Shown here one piece after another: positions 45,214-53,357 of a DNA stretch of 64,000 bases (positions are counted from its first letter, which is position 1; the number at the start of each line of letters is the position of its first letter). This DNA comes from Haliscomenobacteraceae bacterium (GTDB lineage Bacteria; Bacteroidota; Bacteroidia; Chitinophagales; Saprospiraceae), in contig CANMVX010000001.1 in NCBI GenBank assembly GCA_947501115.1, positions 239,056 through 303,055 on the forward strand, given 5' to 3'. A program made the translations under genes and the position numbers. The notes below the pieces were generated by a model. That model made no database searches. It saw nothing but the letters and a program-made list of their open reading frames with translations, and was not told the DNA's origin.

Positions 45214-45345
45214 CTGATTTGTCAATTTTCTTGTAAAAATACTAATTATGTTGAAATAGGTCTTAAAACTATTTTTTGTATTTTAAATTTACTTTTAAAA
45301 CATTTCTTCCTTTGTTTTGGTTAGTATTTCATCAAAATCATTGCT

Positions 45346-46557
45346 TTGAATATTTCTAAAAGTTTTCTTAATTGTGATAGCTTGAATTTTTTCGATCTAT
45401 TAAACCCAGCGGCAGGAACAGCCCAAAATGGTTCTTTATCTTTTAACTTTACTATTTTTGAGGACCTCAATGAGATAGCATTTAAATGGTCATTAATGGA
45501 TACAAATGAAAGTTTAAATCCTTGGCTATCCTTTGATTTTCAAAAAAACATGTTAACGGCTATGCCGGAAAATGTAAAGGTCTTGTATGGTTGCTGCTCA
45601 TTTGGAAACGAATTAAAGGGATATTTTCCAATTTATTTTTATGATTTTTCCTTAGATAAAAGTTTTCGTGAAAAAAATCCGGTTAAAAGAATTTTTGGCA
45701 AATTAATTAAAGGAAAAATCTTGTTAATGGGTCAAATATTTTCAACGGGAACTAACTACCCATTCAGTGAATATTTAAGAGACCAACATTTTCAAAAAGA
45801 ATTACATCATTTCCTTCAAAGTGTAGCCTCAAAGTATAAGGCAAAAGCGATCCTTTGGAAGGATTTTTTTTCTGTTTGTGCTGCCTTGGAACAAAATGGT
45901 TATTTTTCCTTTAAGTATCAGCCTGCCATGATAATGAGCATCAATAATCATTGGGAAACCATGCATGATTATGAACAATCTTTGTCGTCTAAGTATAGGA
46001 TTAGATTATCAAGGGCCAGGAATAAAATGAAAGGTATTACCTGGAAAACCTTGAACAAAGAAGAGATAATACATTCACAAGCAGATTTACATCAATTATA
46101 TGTAGGAATTTTATCTGAAGCCACGTTTAAAATGGCAACGGTCCCGGCGTCCTATTTTTCAAGTATGAAAGAAGCTTTTAAAGAAAAATATAACATAACG
46201 GTGGGTTATTTGGATGGAAAGTTAGTTTGTTTTTATTCCACTTTAGTTAATGGAGAAACTCTTGAAGCAAATTTGGCGGGATTTGAAGAAGAAACAAATC
46301 TAAAAATGCAATTATATCTGAATATGTTATTTTTAATGGTTGAAAATGCCATTAAATTAAAAGTTGGGAAATTAAATTTTTACCGTACAGCCATGGAAAT
46401 TAAGAGTTCAGTAGGGGCAGTTGGAATGGATACAATGGTTTACATAAAGCCAACGTCTAAATGGTTTGCCCCTTTATTTCCAATACTTATACCCTGGTTT
46501 TCACCCAAGAACCTTGTATGGAAAGCACGTTCTCCTTTCAAAGCTATATTTTCATGA
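45346..46557 (+). CDS. FemAB/GNAT-like acyltransferase, TTG start likely
   Basis: 403 residues if it starts at the TTG at 45346; the first in-frame ATG lies 50 codons in and would cut into the fold, and an in-frame stop at 45322 limits the upstream side. A middle region with LSSKYRIRLSRARNKMKGITWK and LYVGILSEATFKMATVPASYFSSM resembles the peptidoglycan or FemAB-type acyltransferase family, with VGYLDGKLVCFYSTLVNG and NFYRTAMEIKSSVGA after it. Aminoacyl or acyl transfer is plausible but the substrate is unknown. The stop overlaps the ATG of the next gene (ATGA), so the two are coupled. Confidence 0.6.
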   Translation: MNISKSFLNCDSLNFFDLLNPAAGTAQNGSLSFNFTIFEDLNEIAFKWSLMDTNESLNPWLSFDFQKNMLTAMPENVKVLYGCCSFGNELKGYFPIYFYDFSLDKSFREKNPVKRIFGKLIKGKILLMGQIFSTGTNYPFSEYLRDQHFQKELHHFLQSVASKYKAKAILWKDFFSVCAALEQNGYFSFKYQPAMIMSINNHWETMHDYEQSLSSKYRIRLSRARNKMKGITWKTLNKEEIIHSQADLHQLYVGILSEATFKMATVPASYFSSMKEAFKEKYNITVGYLDGKLVCFYSTLVNGETLEANLAGFEEETNLKMQLYLNMLFLMVENAIKLKVGKLNFYRTAMEIKSSVGAVGMDTMVYIKPTSKWFAPLFPILIPWFSPKNLVWKARSPFKAIFS

Positions 46558-47318
46558 GTCTATTTTTTCCAAGTCTTCCATTTTGGAGTTGGATAGGATT
46601 ATTTAGTTCTGCGTACTTCATTGGTATGGCTAAAGGTGGAATTAAAGGTACTGCCTTATTGGTAATACCTATCATGGCCATTATTTTTGGTGGCAAAGTA
46701 TCGTCAGGTATCGTTTTACCGATGTTACTTTTTGCCGACTTATTTGCCGTTAGACATTATAAGGGACATACAGAATGGAAGACGTTGTGGAAATTATTAC
46801 CTATGGCATTATTAGGGATTATCATGGGACATTATCTTGGTATGTATGTTTCCGATGCCATTTTCAAATTATGGATGGCAGGCATTGTTTTTGGAAGTTT
46901 AACCTTAATGATATTGCAAACCAAAGGATTTGTTAATGAAAAAATGGTTGGTCATCCTATTTTTGCTTCAATTATTGGACTTTTAGGCGGTTTTAGTACC
47001 ATGGTAGGTAATGCTGCCGGCCCTATTATGTCGGTATATTTACTGGGCCTCAAACTGCCCAAGCTCCTGTTTTTAGGTACAGGAGCTTGGTTTTACTTAA
47101 CGGTTAATATTATGAAGTTACCATTTCATATATTCTCATGGAAAACTATTAATGCAGATAGTCTGATCTTGAATATATTGGGCATTCCCTTTCTGGTTTT
47201 TGGCTTTTTTTCTGGCACCTGGATAGTACAACATTTAGAAGAAAAGACATTTAGGAAACTAGTCATCTGGATGACCCTGTTGGCTGCTGCCAGACTATTA
47301 TTTGATGTCTGGTTTTAA
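46554..47318 (+). CDS. TSUP (TauE/SafE) family membrane transporter
   Basis: 254 residues from the ATG at 46554, four bases overlapping the previous stop; an open frame reaches back to 46461 inside the upstream gene but lacks support. About eight hydrophobic segments, an AKGGIKGTALLVIPIM start and an IGLLGGFSTMVGNAAGPIMSVYLLGL repeat, both typical of TSUP proteins. The family moves sulfite, sulfonates or other organic anions. It overlaps the convergent ggt gene by 21 nt. Confidence 0.88.
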   Translation: MSLFFPSLPFWSWIGLFSSAYFIGMAKGGIKGTALLVIPIMAIIFGGKVSSGIVLPMLLFADLFAVRHYKGHTEWKTLWKLLPMALLGIIMGHYLGMYVSDAIFKLWMAGIVFGSLTLMILQTKGFVNEKMVGHPIFASIIGLLGGFSTMVGNAAGPIMSVYLLGLKLPKLLFLGTGAWFYLTVNIMKLPFHIFSWKTINADSLILNILGIPFLVFGFFSGTWIVQHLEEKTFRKLVIWMTLLAAARLLFDVWF

Positions 47319-48893
47319 TCCAAGAGCCGTTCCACTCCAATCTGGATCTGCTGCGGCATGCCATTTTCCTAAAGAAGTGTCATAATATAGAGCATGAACT
47401 CTACCCATTTGACCAGGTAGTTTAACCTCCTCTAAAGGCAGATTTAATTTTTTTAAATTAGGTAAAGTTTGAGGGTGTTGCCATAGATTTCCTTCATGAT
47501 TTTCCACCAATAACTTTTCAGGTAATTGATAAACCCTTGCTGCTTCAACGGCTTTTTCCAGAGATAAATTTTGGTCAATAAATCGACTAATTACTTGTAC
47601 GACGGCGGGAACAATTCTGGCGCCACCTGCGGCTCCCAATGCTAAAACAGGCTTTCCATCTTTAAAAACGAGCACGGGAGAAATATGGGAAGAAGCTCTC
47701 TCAAATGGTTCCATGTTTCCCAGGTAAGGTCCCATGGTTGTTGCAAAAAGGAAACCGTGTTTTTCTGAGGCTACTTTTGACCCAAGAAGAGGTCCTAAAG
47801 ATTGAGTAACAGAGACTACATTTCCTTTTTGATCGGAAACAACAAAGTGAGTTGTGTGCCCATTTGAATGTAAATTAGTATCATATTGCATGGTCGGCGG
47901 TAATGGCGCCATCCATCTCTCATTGGCAAAAGGGAGACTTGCTACTTTGTCTTCATCTTTTTTTAGTAAGGGTCTGTCCTCATAAGCTTTGTGATGTGCT
48001 GCGGCATGAGCAAGAACCCATTTTGTTTCATCAGCCTTAGCAAGGTCAGTCTTTTCTAATAAATTAAGTATTTCAATGACAATGGCGCCATAACAAGGTA
48101 AACCCATAGCCACAATGTCATAACCTCTATAACTGCCTTTTATAATTTTTGCATCTAAAGCGTTATATTGTTGTAAATCAGATTTTTGTAAAAAACCTCC
48201 ACCGGAAATAATTTCATTTGAAATGTCTTTAGCTATTTTACCATTATAAAAGCTTTTTCCACCGTCTTTCGATATTTTTATAATAGTTTTGGCAAGTTGA
48301 GGTTGTCTGAAAAGCGTATTTGCCTGTCGCGTTGAATCATCGGTTAAAAAATATTTTATGGATCCGGGAAAAGTGGATAAGGAACGCCTGACCATAGATT
48401 GTCTTAATGCCTCATCTGGTAGCAGGACAAACCCGTATTTTGCTATGTTAATGGCATGAGCCAATACTTTGTTGAGCGGTAATATTCCATTTTCTTTATG
48501 CATTTTAAGAATACCTTTTACCATTCCTGGTATCCCAATGGTTTTAAAACCATCTTCCGCCTTTAAAACATCAGGGACATATTTCATAGGAACCTGGGTG
48601 GTGGCGTCAATGCCTTTTGGGCCTGTATAATTATTGTAATACAATGCTTGGAGTCTTCCCCCCAATCCACTCATGCTTGGTTCGGTAACAGCAAGAACAA
48701 AAGAGGCTGCCACAGCAGCATCAAAAGCATTCCCTCCTTCTTCCAGAATTTTAAGGCCAACCTCGGTAGCTAATGGATGCGCCGTCGCTATAACTCCTTT
48801 AGAAGATGACGCAGATTTTTGAGCATGCAAATAGTTAAAGCTACAAAGCAAAATAAAAAAGTAACAAAGATTGTTTTTCATTTTAATATTCAT
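47298..48893 (-). CDS. ggt: Gamma-glutamyltransferase
   Basis: 531 residues. Signal peptide (about 1-24, ending HAQ), ATAHPLATEVGLKILEEGGNAFDAAVAASFVLAVTEPSMSGLGGR at the start of the large subunit, and the autoprocessing Thr in GHTTHFVVSDQKGNVVS near residue 343, the new N-terminus of the small subunit. MGPYLGN and ALGAAGGARIVPAVVQV follow. It cleaves gamma-glutamyl bonds of glutathione and similar peptides in the periplasm. ATG 48881 is an alternative start. The next gene upstream on this strand is recF. Confidence 0.95.
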   Translation of the reverse strand: MNIKMKNNLCYFFILLCSFNYLHAQKSASSSKGVIATAHPLATEVGLKILEEGGNAFDAAVAASFVLAVTEPSMSGLGGRLQALYYNNYTGPKGIDATTQVPMKYVPDVLKAEDGFKTIGIPGMVKGILKMHKENGILPLNKVLAHAINIAKYGFVLLPDEALRQSMVRRSLSTFPGSIKYFLTDDSTRQANTLFRQPQLAKTIIKISKDGGKSFYNGKIAKDISNEIISGGGFLQKSDLQQYNALDAKIIKGSYRGYDIVAMGLPCYGAIVIEILNLLEKTDLAKADETKWVLAHAAAHHKAYEDRPLLKKDEDKVASLPFANERWMAPLPPTMQYDTNLHSNGHTTHFVVSDQKGNVVSVTQSLGPLLGSKVASEKHGFLFATTMGPYLGNMEPFERASSHISPVLVFKDGKPVLALGAAGGARIVPAVVQVISRFIDQNLSLEKAVEAARVYQLPEKLLVENHEGNLWQHPQTLPNLKKLNLPLEEVKLPGQMGRVHALYYDTSLGKWHAAADPDWSGTALGLKPDIK

Positions 48894-48929
48894 TTGAAAG
48901 GTGTTTTCCCGAAAGTAAAGGATAAAATT

Positions 48930-50030
48930 TTATTTCTTCCATTTTCCGTCAATAATTTCTTTGTGTAAATGAGAAACGCCCAAATCAGTTAACATTCCGG
49001 GTATCCTGTGATTGTGAGTGTCAGAAATGAAAATCTGCCCCTTGAAATTAGTAATTAAATGATTAATTAGAGATTGGACCCTAAAAGGATCGAGTTTATC
49101 AAATATATCATCCAATAATAAAATAGGATTAATACCTAAACAATTCTTTAAAAAAGTAAATTGGGCTAATTTTATCGCTAACAGAAAAGATTTCCTTTGC
49201 CCTTGTGAGGCATATTTTTTCAATGGATTTTCTTCCAGGGTAAATAAAAGGTCATCTTTGTGTATCCCAACAGAAGTTCGTTGCAAAAACACATCCCTCT
49301 TTTTGTTGAATGACAATAAGTTTAGCAGGGAATCACCATCTAATTTAGATTGGTATTCCACCCCAACCGTTTCCTTATCATTAGAAATCTTTTGATAAAT
49401 TTCATTGAAAACGGGGTTAAATTGTTTAAGAAATTCAGTTCTGGCATGGTGTATATAAGCGGCCGGTTTTTCTAACTGTCCATCATAAATATCCAGTAAA
49501 ATAGCGTCAGTTGTTTTTTCACTGGCTATTTGTTTTAAATAGGCATTTCTTTGATGAAGCACTCTGTTATAATGCAATAAATGTGACAAATAAGTGGTGT
49601 TGGTTTGAGCCAGCGTATTATCTAAGAATTTTCTCCTCAACTCACTTCCTTCCATAATGATTGAAATATCATCAGGAGCGATAAAAACAACAGGTAAAAA
49701 ACCGATATGTTCGGATAGTTTGTTTAAAGGATTCAGATTTACCTCAAAAACTTTAGCTTTATTTGGCTGAACTTTTGCAACAATTTTTTCATATTGTTCC
49801 AATCTGTTGTAATGGCCTTCTAATCTAAAATAATCTGTATTAAACCTTGATACCAAAGAATCATTGGTACTTATATAACTCTTAGTCATACTTAAATAGT
49901 AGATAGCATCTAATAAATTTGTTTTACCCATACCATTAAGGCCTGTAAAACAATTTATTACGGGATTAAAGTTAAACTCCTCCCATTCGTAGTTTTTATA
50001 ATTTGTTAGAATGAGTTGATTCAACCACAT
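48930..50030 (-). CDS. recF: DNA replication/repair protein RecF
   Basis: 366 residues from the ATG at 50030; the ATG at 50051 adds seven residues without family match. LNQLILTNYKNYEWEEF opening, Walker A FTGLNGMGKTNLLDAIYYL near 31, signature region KYASQGQRKSFLLAIKLAQ near 275 and Walker B PILLLDDIFDKLDPFRV near 300. RecF loads RecA at gaps together with RecO and RecR. It is separated from dnaN and gyrB, as often in Bacteroidota. Confidence 0.95.
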   Translation of the reverse strand: MWLNQLILTNYKNYEWEEFNFNPVINCFTGLNGMGKTNLLDAIYYLSMTKSYISTNDSLVSRFNTDYFRLEGHYNRLEQYEKIVAKVQPNKAKVFEVNLNPLNKLSEHIGFLPVVFIAPDDISIIMEGSELRRKFLDNTLAQTNTTYLSHLLHYNRVLHQRNAYLKQIASEKTTDAILLDIYDGQLEKPAAYIHHARTEFLKQFNPVFNEIYQKISNDKETVGVEYQSKLDGDSLLNLLSFNKKRDVFLQRTSVGIHKDDLLFTLEENPLKKYASQGQRKSFLLAIKLAQFTFLKNCLGINPILLLDDIFDKLDPFRVQSLINHLITNFKGQIFISDTHNHRIPGMLTDLGVSHLHKEIIDGKWKK

Positions 50031-50174
50031 GCTTAAACAGGCATTTTCCACTTTCTTAAAAACAAATAATCAAGGATTTAATAAAATTGGTGGCTTTCAA
50101 TTTATATCTTCTACAATAATAGTTTATATTTGTCAAGATTTAAAAAAATCAGGATTTTAAAAAAAATAGAGGGT

Positions 50175-51212
50175 ATGAACACCGTCGTAGACAAAAAAAA
50201 GACAGGCAAGGGAAATCTTACATCTGATGGGCATCCTAAGGAAAGGTATCTTTTCTGGTTTGAACTGATGTTGAGAATCCGTAGATTCGAGGAAAAGGCC
50301 TTAATGATGTATGGTCAGCAGAAAATTCGTGGATTTTGTCATGTATATATTGGACAAGAAGCGGTAGCTGCTGGCATTGAATCGGTTATTCGTAGAGAAG
50401 ATGGAATTGTCACCGCTTACCGTCAACATGGTATCGCTTTAGGCAGAGGCATTAGTGCGAAATCTGCTATGGCCGAACTTTATGGTAAAGCCACTGGGGT
50501 AGTTAAGGGAAAGGGTGGATCGATGCATTTTCTGAGTGCAGAACACAAGTATTTCGGTGGAAATGGTATTGTAGGTGCCCAAATTCCAATAGGTACAGGT
50601 ATTGCTTTTGCTGAAAAGTATAAAGGTACCGATAATTTATGCGTTACTATGTTTGGTGATGGAGCCGCTCGTCAGGGTGCGCTGCATGAGTCTTTTAATA
50701 TGGCAATGAGCTGGAAATTACCCGTTCTATATATTGTAGAAAACAATGGATATGCGATGGGTACTTCTGTAAACAGAACGAGTAATGTGGTTGAGTTATA
50801 TAAAATGGGTCTTTCTTATGATATGCCCAGTGAAGCAGTAGATGGTATGTCTCCGGAAGCTGTTCACGATGCAATAGCTCGTGCCGCCGCTCATATCAGA
50901 GCTGGTAATGGTCCTTATTTTTTAGAAATCAGAACCTATAGGTATAAAGGTCACTCCGTTTCTGACCCCGCTAAATACAGAACTAAAGAGGAAGTTCAAT
51001 CCTACCAGGATAGAGATCCGGTAAAAATGATTGAAGTGAAAATGTTGGATCAAAAAATTGCCACAGAAAAGGAGATTCAGGCAATTAAAGACAAAATTAA
51101 AATTGAAATGGAAGAGGCTATTGATTTTGCTGAAAATTCGCCTTTACCACATCCTGATGAACTTTACACGGATAATTACATGCAAAAAGATTATCCTTTC
51201 ATAATGGATTAA
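50175..51212 (+). CDS. pdhA: Pyruvate dehydrogenase E1 component, alpha subunit
   Basis: 345 residues from the ATG at 50175; a TTG at 50130 would add 15 basic residues. IRRFEEKALMMYGQQKIRGFCHVYIGQEAVAAG, TAYRQHGIALGRG, GGSMHF, and the thiamine-diphosphate motif GDGAARQGALHESFNMAMSWKLPVLYIVENN near 161-190 are all present, with YRYKGHSVSDPAKYR near 260. It decarboxylates pyruvate within the PDH complex. The beta subunit, E2 and E3 genes are not adjacent, so the complex is encoded at scattered sites. Confidence 0.94.
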   Translation: MNTVVDKKKTGKGNLTSDGHPKERYLFWFELMLRIRRFEEKALMMYGQQKIRGFCHVYIGQEAVAAGIESVIRREDGIVTAYRQHGIALGRGISAKSAMAELYGKATGVVKGKGGSMHFLSAEHKYFGGNGIVGAQIPIGTGIAFAEKYKGTDNLCVTMFGDGAARQGALHESFNMAMSWKLPVLYIVENNGYAMGTSVNRTSNVVELYKMGLSYDMPSEAVDGMSPEAVHDAIARAAAHIRAGNGPYFLEIRTYRYKGHSVSDPAKYRTKEEVQSYQDRDPVKMIEVKMLDQKIATEKEIQAIKDKIKIEMEEAIDFAENSPLPHPDELYTDNYMQKDYPFIMD

Positions 51213-51241
51213 TTTTTTTATAAAAATTCATAAAGAAATTT

Positions 51242-51249
51242 TACTTTTG
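51242..51249 (+). promoter_or_regulatory. -7 box for the TPR protein-ribH operon
   Basis: TACTTTTG, a full TAnnTTTG match, 50 bases before the ATG at 51299, within the 86-base gap after pdhA. Confidence 0.5.
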
Positions 51250-51298
51250 CATTTCATTTGAAATTAGTTCATCTTATTATTAAGGCAGTTAAATTAAT

Positions 51299-51991
51299 AT
51301 GGCAAAAACGTCTCAAAATCCTAAACAAGATGAAGTTCTTGTAGATATCGTTGAAGTTCGCAATAAAACGCAGGAATTTTATCATAAATATCAAAACATA
51401 ATTGACTATGGTGGTGCTGCTTTGCTCATCATCATTTTTGGTTTAGTTGCTTATAACTTTCTATATAAGCAGCCAAGACAAATAGAAGCCATTGAACAAA
51501 TGGCTCAAGCTCAGCGTCTTTTCGAAAGAGATTCTTTTGCTGTCGCTCTTGAAAATCCAGGAGGTGGATTCGCTGGTTTCCTGGGTATTATAGAAAATTA
51601 TGGTGGAACACCAGCAGCAAATCTTGCGCACTACTACGCAGGTGTTTGTTACCTGAATTTAGGCCAAATAGAAGCAGCTCTTTCTTATATGGAAGACTTT
51701 TCACCTAAAGGTACCGTTCTCGCTGTGATGAAAGAGGGTATCATTGGTGATTGTCATGCAGAACTTGGTGATCTCAAAAAAGCAATGAAGTATTATATTA
51801 GTGCTACAGAAATTCTTGATACCGATGAACTCATGACCCCTCATTATCTCAAAAAAGTAGGTATGTTACATCAGCTAAATGGTGATAACGAAGAGGCTAT
51901 TGAGGCTTTTCAGAAGATTCTATACGATTATCCTAACTCTTTCGAAGCTACTGATATTGAAAAATATATAGGTAGATTAGAAGCAAACTAA
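51299..51991 (+). CDS. Membrane-anchored tetratricopeptide repeat protein
   Basis: 230 residues. One transmembrane segment (about 39-57, YGGAALLIIIFGLVAYNFL) follows a short cytoplasmic stretch. The rest has TPR helices (NLAHYYAGVCYLNLGQIEAALSYMEDF, ILDTDELMTPHYLKKVGMLHQLNGDNEEAIEAFQKILYDYPNS). The layout is like YfgM-type chaperone-linked proteins of the membrane surface. It is the first gene of a run with ribH and an MBL hydrolase, with 6 bases before ribH. Function is inferred only as protein binding. Confidence 0.8.
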   Translation: MAKTSQNPKQDEVLVDIVEVRNKTQEFYHKYQNIIDYGGAALLIIIFGLVAYNFLYKQPRQIEAIEQMAQAQRLFERDSFAVALENPGGGFAGFLGIIENYGGTPAANLAHYYAGVCYLNLGQIEAALSYMEDFSPKGTVLAVMKEGIIGDCHAELGDLKKAMKYYISATEILDTDELMTPHYLKKVGMLHQLNGDNEEAIEAFQKILYDYPNSFEATDIEKYIGRLEAN

Positions 51992-51997
51992 AATAAT

Positions 51998-52486
51998 TTG
52001 TCATCATCATCAAATGGTCTTTCCCTTTATGATGAAACGAAAATGCCGAATATCCTTGGTTGGAAGTTCGGCATTGTCGTTTCTGAATGGAACAGTGGTA
52101 TCATGGAGAATCTACTCGTTGGATGTAAAGATACCCTCATTCGTCATGGGGCTAATATTAACGATATAGTTACCTATCAGGTTCCTGGTTCCTTTGAATT
52201 GCCCGTAGGCGCAAAAATACTTGCGAATAAAAATCATGTTGACGCTATTATTTGTCTGGGTTGTCTCATTAAAGGGGATACTGCACATGATGAATATATC
52301 GCAAGTGCTGTGGCTAATGGTCTCACTCAAATAGGGGTTATGTTTGATATCCCTTGTATATTTGGTGTTTTAACGGTACTTAATGAACAACAGGCTATTG
52401 ATCGTTCAGGTGGAAAATATGGAAATAAAGGGGTAGAAGCAGCAGTTACTGCCATAAGAATGGCAGCATTGAAAAGATTGCTTTAA
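51998..52486 (+). CDS. ribH: 6,7-dimethyl-8-ribityllumazine synthase, TTG start
   Basis: 162 residues. KFGIVVSEWNSGIMENLLVG, VPGSFELPVGAKIL and CLGCLIKGDTAHDEYIASAVANGL with the catalytic His are the family blocks, and FGVLTVLNEQQAIDRSGG follows. It makes 6,7-dimethyl-8-ribityllumazine for riboflavin. The start at the TTG is chosen because the residues after it (LSLYDETKMPN) match the LSxYD...IPN opening of Bacteroidota homologues; the first ATG at 52046 would lose this and leave a 55-base gap after the TPR gene instead of 6. Confidence 0.92.
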   Translation: MSSSSNGLSLYDETKMPNILGWKFGIVVSEWNSGIMENLLVGCKDTLIRHGANINDIVTYQVPGSFELPVGAKILANKNHVDAIICLGCLIKGDTAHDEYIASAVANGLTQIGVMFDIPCIFGVLTVLNEQQAIDRSGGKYGNKGVEAAVTAIRMAALKRLL

Positions 52487-52487
52487 G

Positions 52488-53327
52488 ATGAAACTTCACC
52501 TTATTGATACGGGTACCTTTAAGCTCGATGGTGGTGCCATGTTTGGTGTCGTTCCTAAAGTTTTGTGGCAAAAATTAATTCCTCCTGATGATATTAACAG
52601 GATTGAGTTGGGAATGAGGTGCCTTCTTATTGAAACAGAAGACAGATTAATTTTAGTCGATACTGGTATAGGTAATAAAAATCATGACCAGTTCATTAAA
52701 TATTTTTCTCCTAAGGACACTCATCTTCTTGTTGATAATTTAAAACAAAAAGGTTTTTCTGCATCCGATATTACAGATGTGATTTTAACCCATCTTCATT
52801 TTGATCACGCAGGAGGTGCCGTTAGTTTAAACGAGAATAATCTACTTTCTCCCACCTTCCCAAATGCAACTTATTGGTCAAATGCAATCCATTGGGAAAA
52901 TGCTATACATCCCAATATAAAGGAAGCACCCTCTTTTATTAAAGATAATTTTATTCCGCTACAAACATCCGGACAATTGAAATTTATTCCATGTACTGAT
53001 TCTGATTACCCGTTTATCCACGGTTTGAATATTAGATTTGTTCATGGACACACATTGGGTATGATGTTACCCATTATAAGTATAGAAAATCAAACATTTG
53101 TTTATTGCGCTGACCTTATTCCTACCATTCATCATTTGTCGCTATCTTATATCATTGCTTATGATATTCAACCTCTTGAAACTATAAAAGAAAGAAGTTC
53201 ATTGATAGAGGAAGCCTTAAAGAACGATTATGTACTTATCCTTGAACATGATGTAGAGCATACCTGTATTAAATTAATGAGAAAATATAATGGAAAAATT
53301 CAAGCAATACCATATTTTTTAAAGTAA
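52488..53327 (+). CDS. MBL-fold metal-dependent hydrolase
   Basis: 279 residues. Metal site THLHFDHAGG (HxHxDH) near residue 105, then a VHGHTLGMM His, the bridging-Asp segment YCADLIPT and a late EHDVEHT. The N-terminal GAMFGVVPKVLWQKLIPPDD and MRCLLIETEDRLILVDTGIG are like lactonase or quorum-quenching-type MBL proteins, but also many unrelated hydrolases. The substrate is unknown. It starts 1 base after ribH and is coupled to it. Confidence 0.85.
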   Translation: MKLHLIDTGTFKLDGGAMFGVVPKVLWQKLIPPDDINRIELGMRCLLIETEDRLILVDTGIGNKNHDQFIKYFSPKDTHLLVDNLKQKGFSASDITDVILTHLHFDHAGGAVSLNENNLLSPTFPNATYWSNAIHWENAIHPNIKEAPSFIKDNFIPLQTSGQLKFIPCTDSDYPFIHGLNIRFVHGHTLGMMLPIISIENQTFVYCADLIPTIHHLSLSYIIAYDIQPLETIKERSSLIEEALKNDYVLILEHDVEHTCIKLMRKYNGKIQAIPYFLK

Positions 53328-53357
53328 AATTATAATTTAGAGGGATAATCATTTTTT

